This document shows, piece after piece, positions 63,470-64,000 of a stretch of 64,000 nt of DNA. The notes below the pieces were generated by a model that ran no database searches, had not been told where the DNA came from, and saw only the letters and a list, made by a program, of their open reading frames with translations. A program made the translations under genes and the position numbers. Each line of letters opens with the position of its first letter. Within the stretch, counting starts at the first letter, position 1. The stretch is from the NCBI GenBank assembly GCA_963575745.1, contig CAUYUJ010015265.1, forward strand, positions 42,501 to 106,500, given 5' to 3'. The stretch comes from Prorocentrum cordatum. Lineage: Eukaryota; Sar; Dinophyceae; Prorocentrales; Prorocentraceae.

Positions 63470-64000
63470 CGGGCGGCGCTCAGCCCGCTTTGCCAGTGGT
63501 GCGAGGGGGCGACGGGCACGGCGCACCACCGCCTCCTCACTTGTTCCGCGATCGTGACGTGGGCGACCGGGCTGGGGTTCCAGAACGTGGCGGTCGCTGG
63601 GAGAAGAGCGCCAGAGAACGACCTCGGGATGGCACGTGGCCTCATCAACTAGGGGATCGACCAGGCGCCGCCGCCCAGCGTGGACCAGAACTGCCACAGG
63701 GCTGGGCTGGCGCACCACGTGTGCTTCAGTGGCGTGATATGCATCGACGGCTCGGCGATGTGTCCCGAGTTGCCCAGGCTCACTCGCGTGAGGTGGTCGG
63801 CCGTGATGGTGGACGGTGTCGGCTCGGTCCTCGGCGGCATGTGCTGTTGCGCGCCTGGGTGGGTCCAGGTGAGTGGCTGCGCCGAGCTGTGCGCCCTGAA
63901 CCGAGTGCCGCTGGAGGTGAGTGTCGAGCCATTGGCCATCTACACGGACTGCAAAGGGGCCAGGGGCGACTTCGTGAGAGGGCCTTCCATTGCTGCGGGC
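63470..64000 (+). pseudogene. Zinc-knuckle-like motif and RNase H (normal order), partial
   Basis: After a TAA at 63467 the same frame reads LCQWCEGATGTAHHRLLTC, a C-x2-C-x7-H-x4-C-like motif often seen between RT and RNase H. After a TAG near 63,650 it reads CIDGSA (Asp codon 63745), CAEL (Glu codon 63884) and IYTDCKG (Asp codon 63947). This is the standard D-E-D order of RNase H; the final Asp motif lies beyond the window. Two in-frame stops make it a pseudogene. Confidence 0.6.

Larger units (their letters stand above)
58550..64000 (+). mobile_element. GC-rich decayed LINE of a second family, cut by the window end
   Basis: High GC content begins near 58,600. In + orientation the domains run endonuclease (about 59,323-59,950), a long decayed stretch (60,000-61,770), reverse transcriptase (61,771 to about 63,200), a Cys/His knuckle (about 63,493-63,560) and RNase H (63,740 to the edge). 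Frameshifts and stops occur throughout. It does not carry the array terminal module or the FWADN box and is not closely related to LINE1-3. The precise 5' end is not visible. Confidence 0.65.

Overview
This window is eukaryotic and made almost entirely of mobile DNA. I see no conventional cellular gene, rRNA, tRNA or CRISPR array. The retrotransposon proteins (apurinic-type endonuclease, reverse transcriptase, RNase H) and the GC-rich degenerate LINE at the right end suggest a large, repeat-rich protist genome. A dinoflagellate-like alveolate is my best guess, held weakly.

Region 1 (1 to about 55,107) is a nested array of short non-autonomous elements, nearly all in + orientation. Each begins with (T)AACTCGTAGAGC or (T)ACCTCGTAGAGC. 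Each ends with the inverted copy of that sequence, then a hairpin and a terminal CCAGT. I define three families. A is about 0.9-1.5 kb and carries internal monomers of 166-178 bp. B is about 398 bp, with a 1.1-kb long form. D is GC-richer. Elements interrupt one another like Russian dolls. Removing the inner copies restores outer copies of the expected length: fragments 995-1016, 6562-6600 and 8810-9146 add to 398 bp, and 1046-1194, 2480-2527 and 3626-4521 add to 1,093 bp beside an uninterrupted 1,098-bp sister. Insertions occur at a T with no target duplication longer than 1 bp. Asymmetric terminal inverted repeats plus a 3' hairpin resemble Helitron/Helentron (rolling-circle) non-autonomous elements; that assignment is inference, because no Rep/helicase is present.

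Retroelements sit inside this array. A complete-looking LINE (13,460-19,271), two 5'-truncated relatives (41,190-43,624 and 48,825-50,903), two copies of an unrelated retroposon (about 45,084-47,006 and 51,813-54,085) and a 41-bp stub (45,874-45,914) all have their 3' junction at the same place: an A-rich tail followed by the GGTTGACGG loop of the array hairpin. The LINE ORF2 has endonuclease, reverse transcriptase with an ADN (not ADD) box, and a C-terminal RNase H whose four acidic motifs occur in circularly permuted order in all three copies.

A GC-rich block of about 2.3 kb (20,946-23,220) interrupts the array, with hairpins, an exact 93-bp tandem repeat and long acidic microsatellites. 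A 2,189-bp near-identical tandem duplication lies at 33,999-38,376.

Region 2 (55,108 to 58,550) is degenerate flank with a minus-strand array-element end and a minus-strand LINE relic. Region 3 (58,550 to 64,000) is a GC-rich decayed LINE of a different family (endonuclease, RT, zinc-knuckle-like motif, RNase H in normal order) running off the window.
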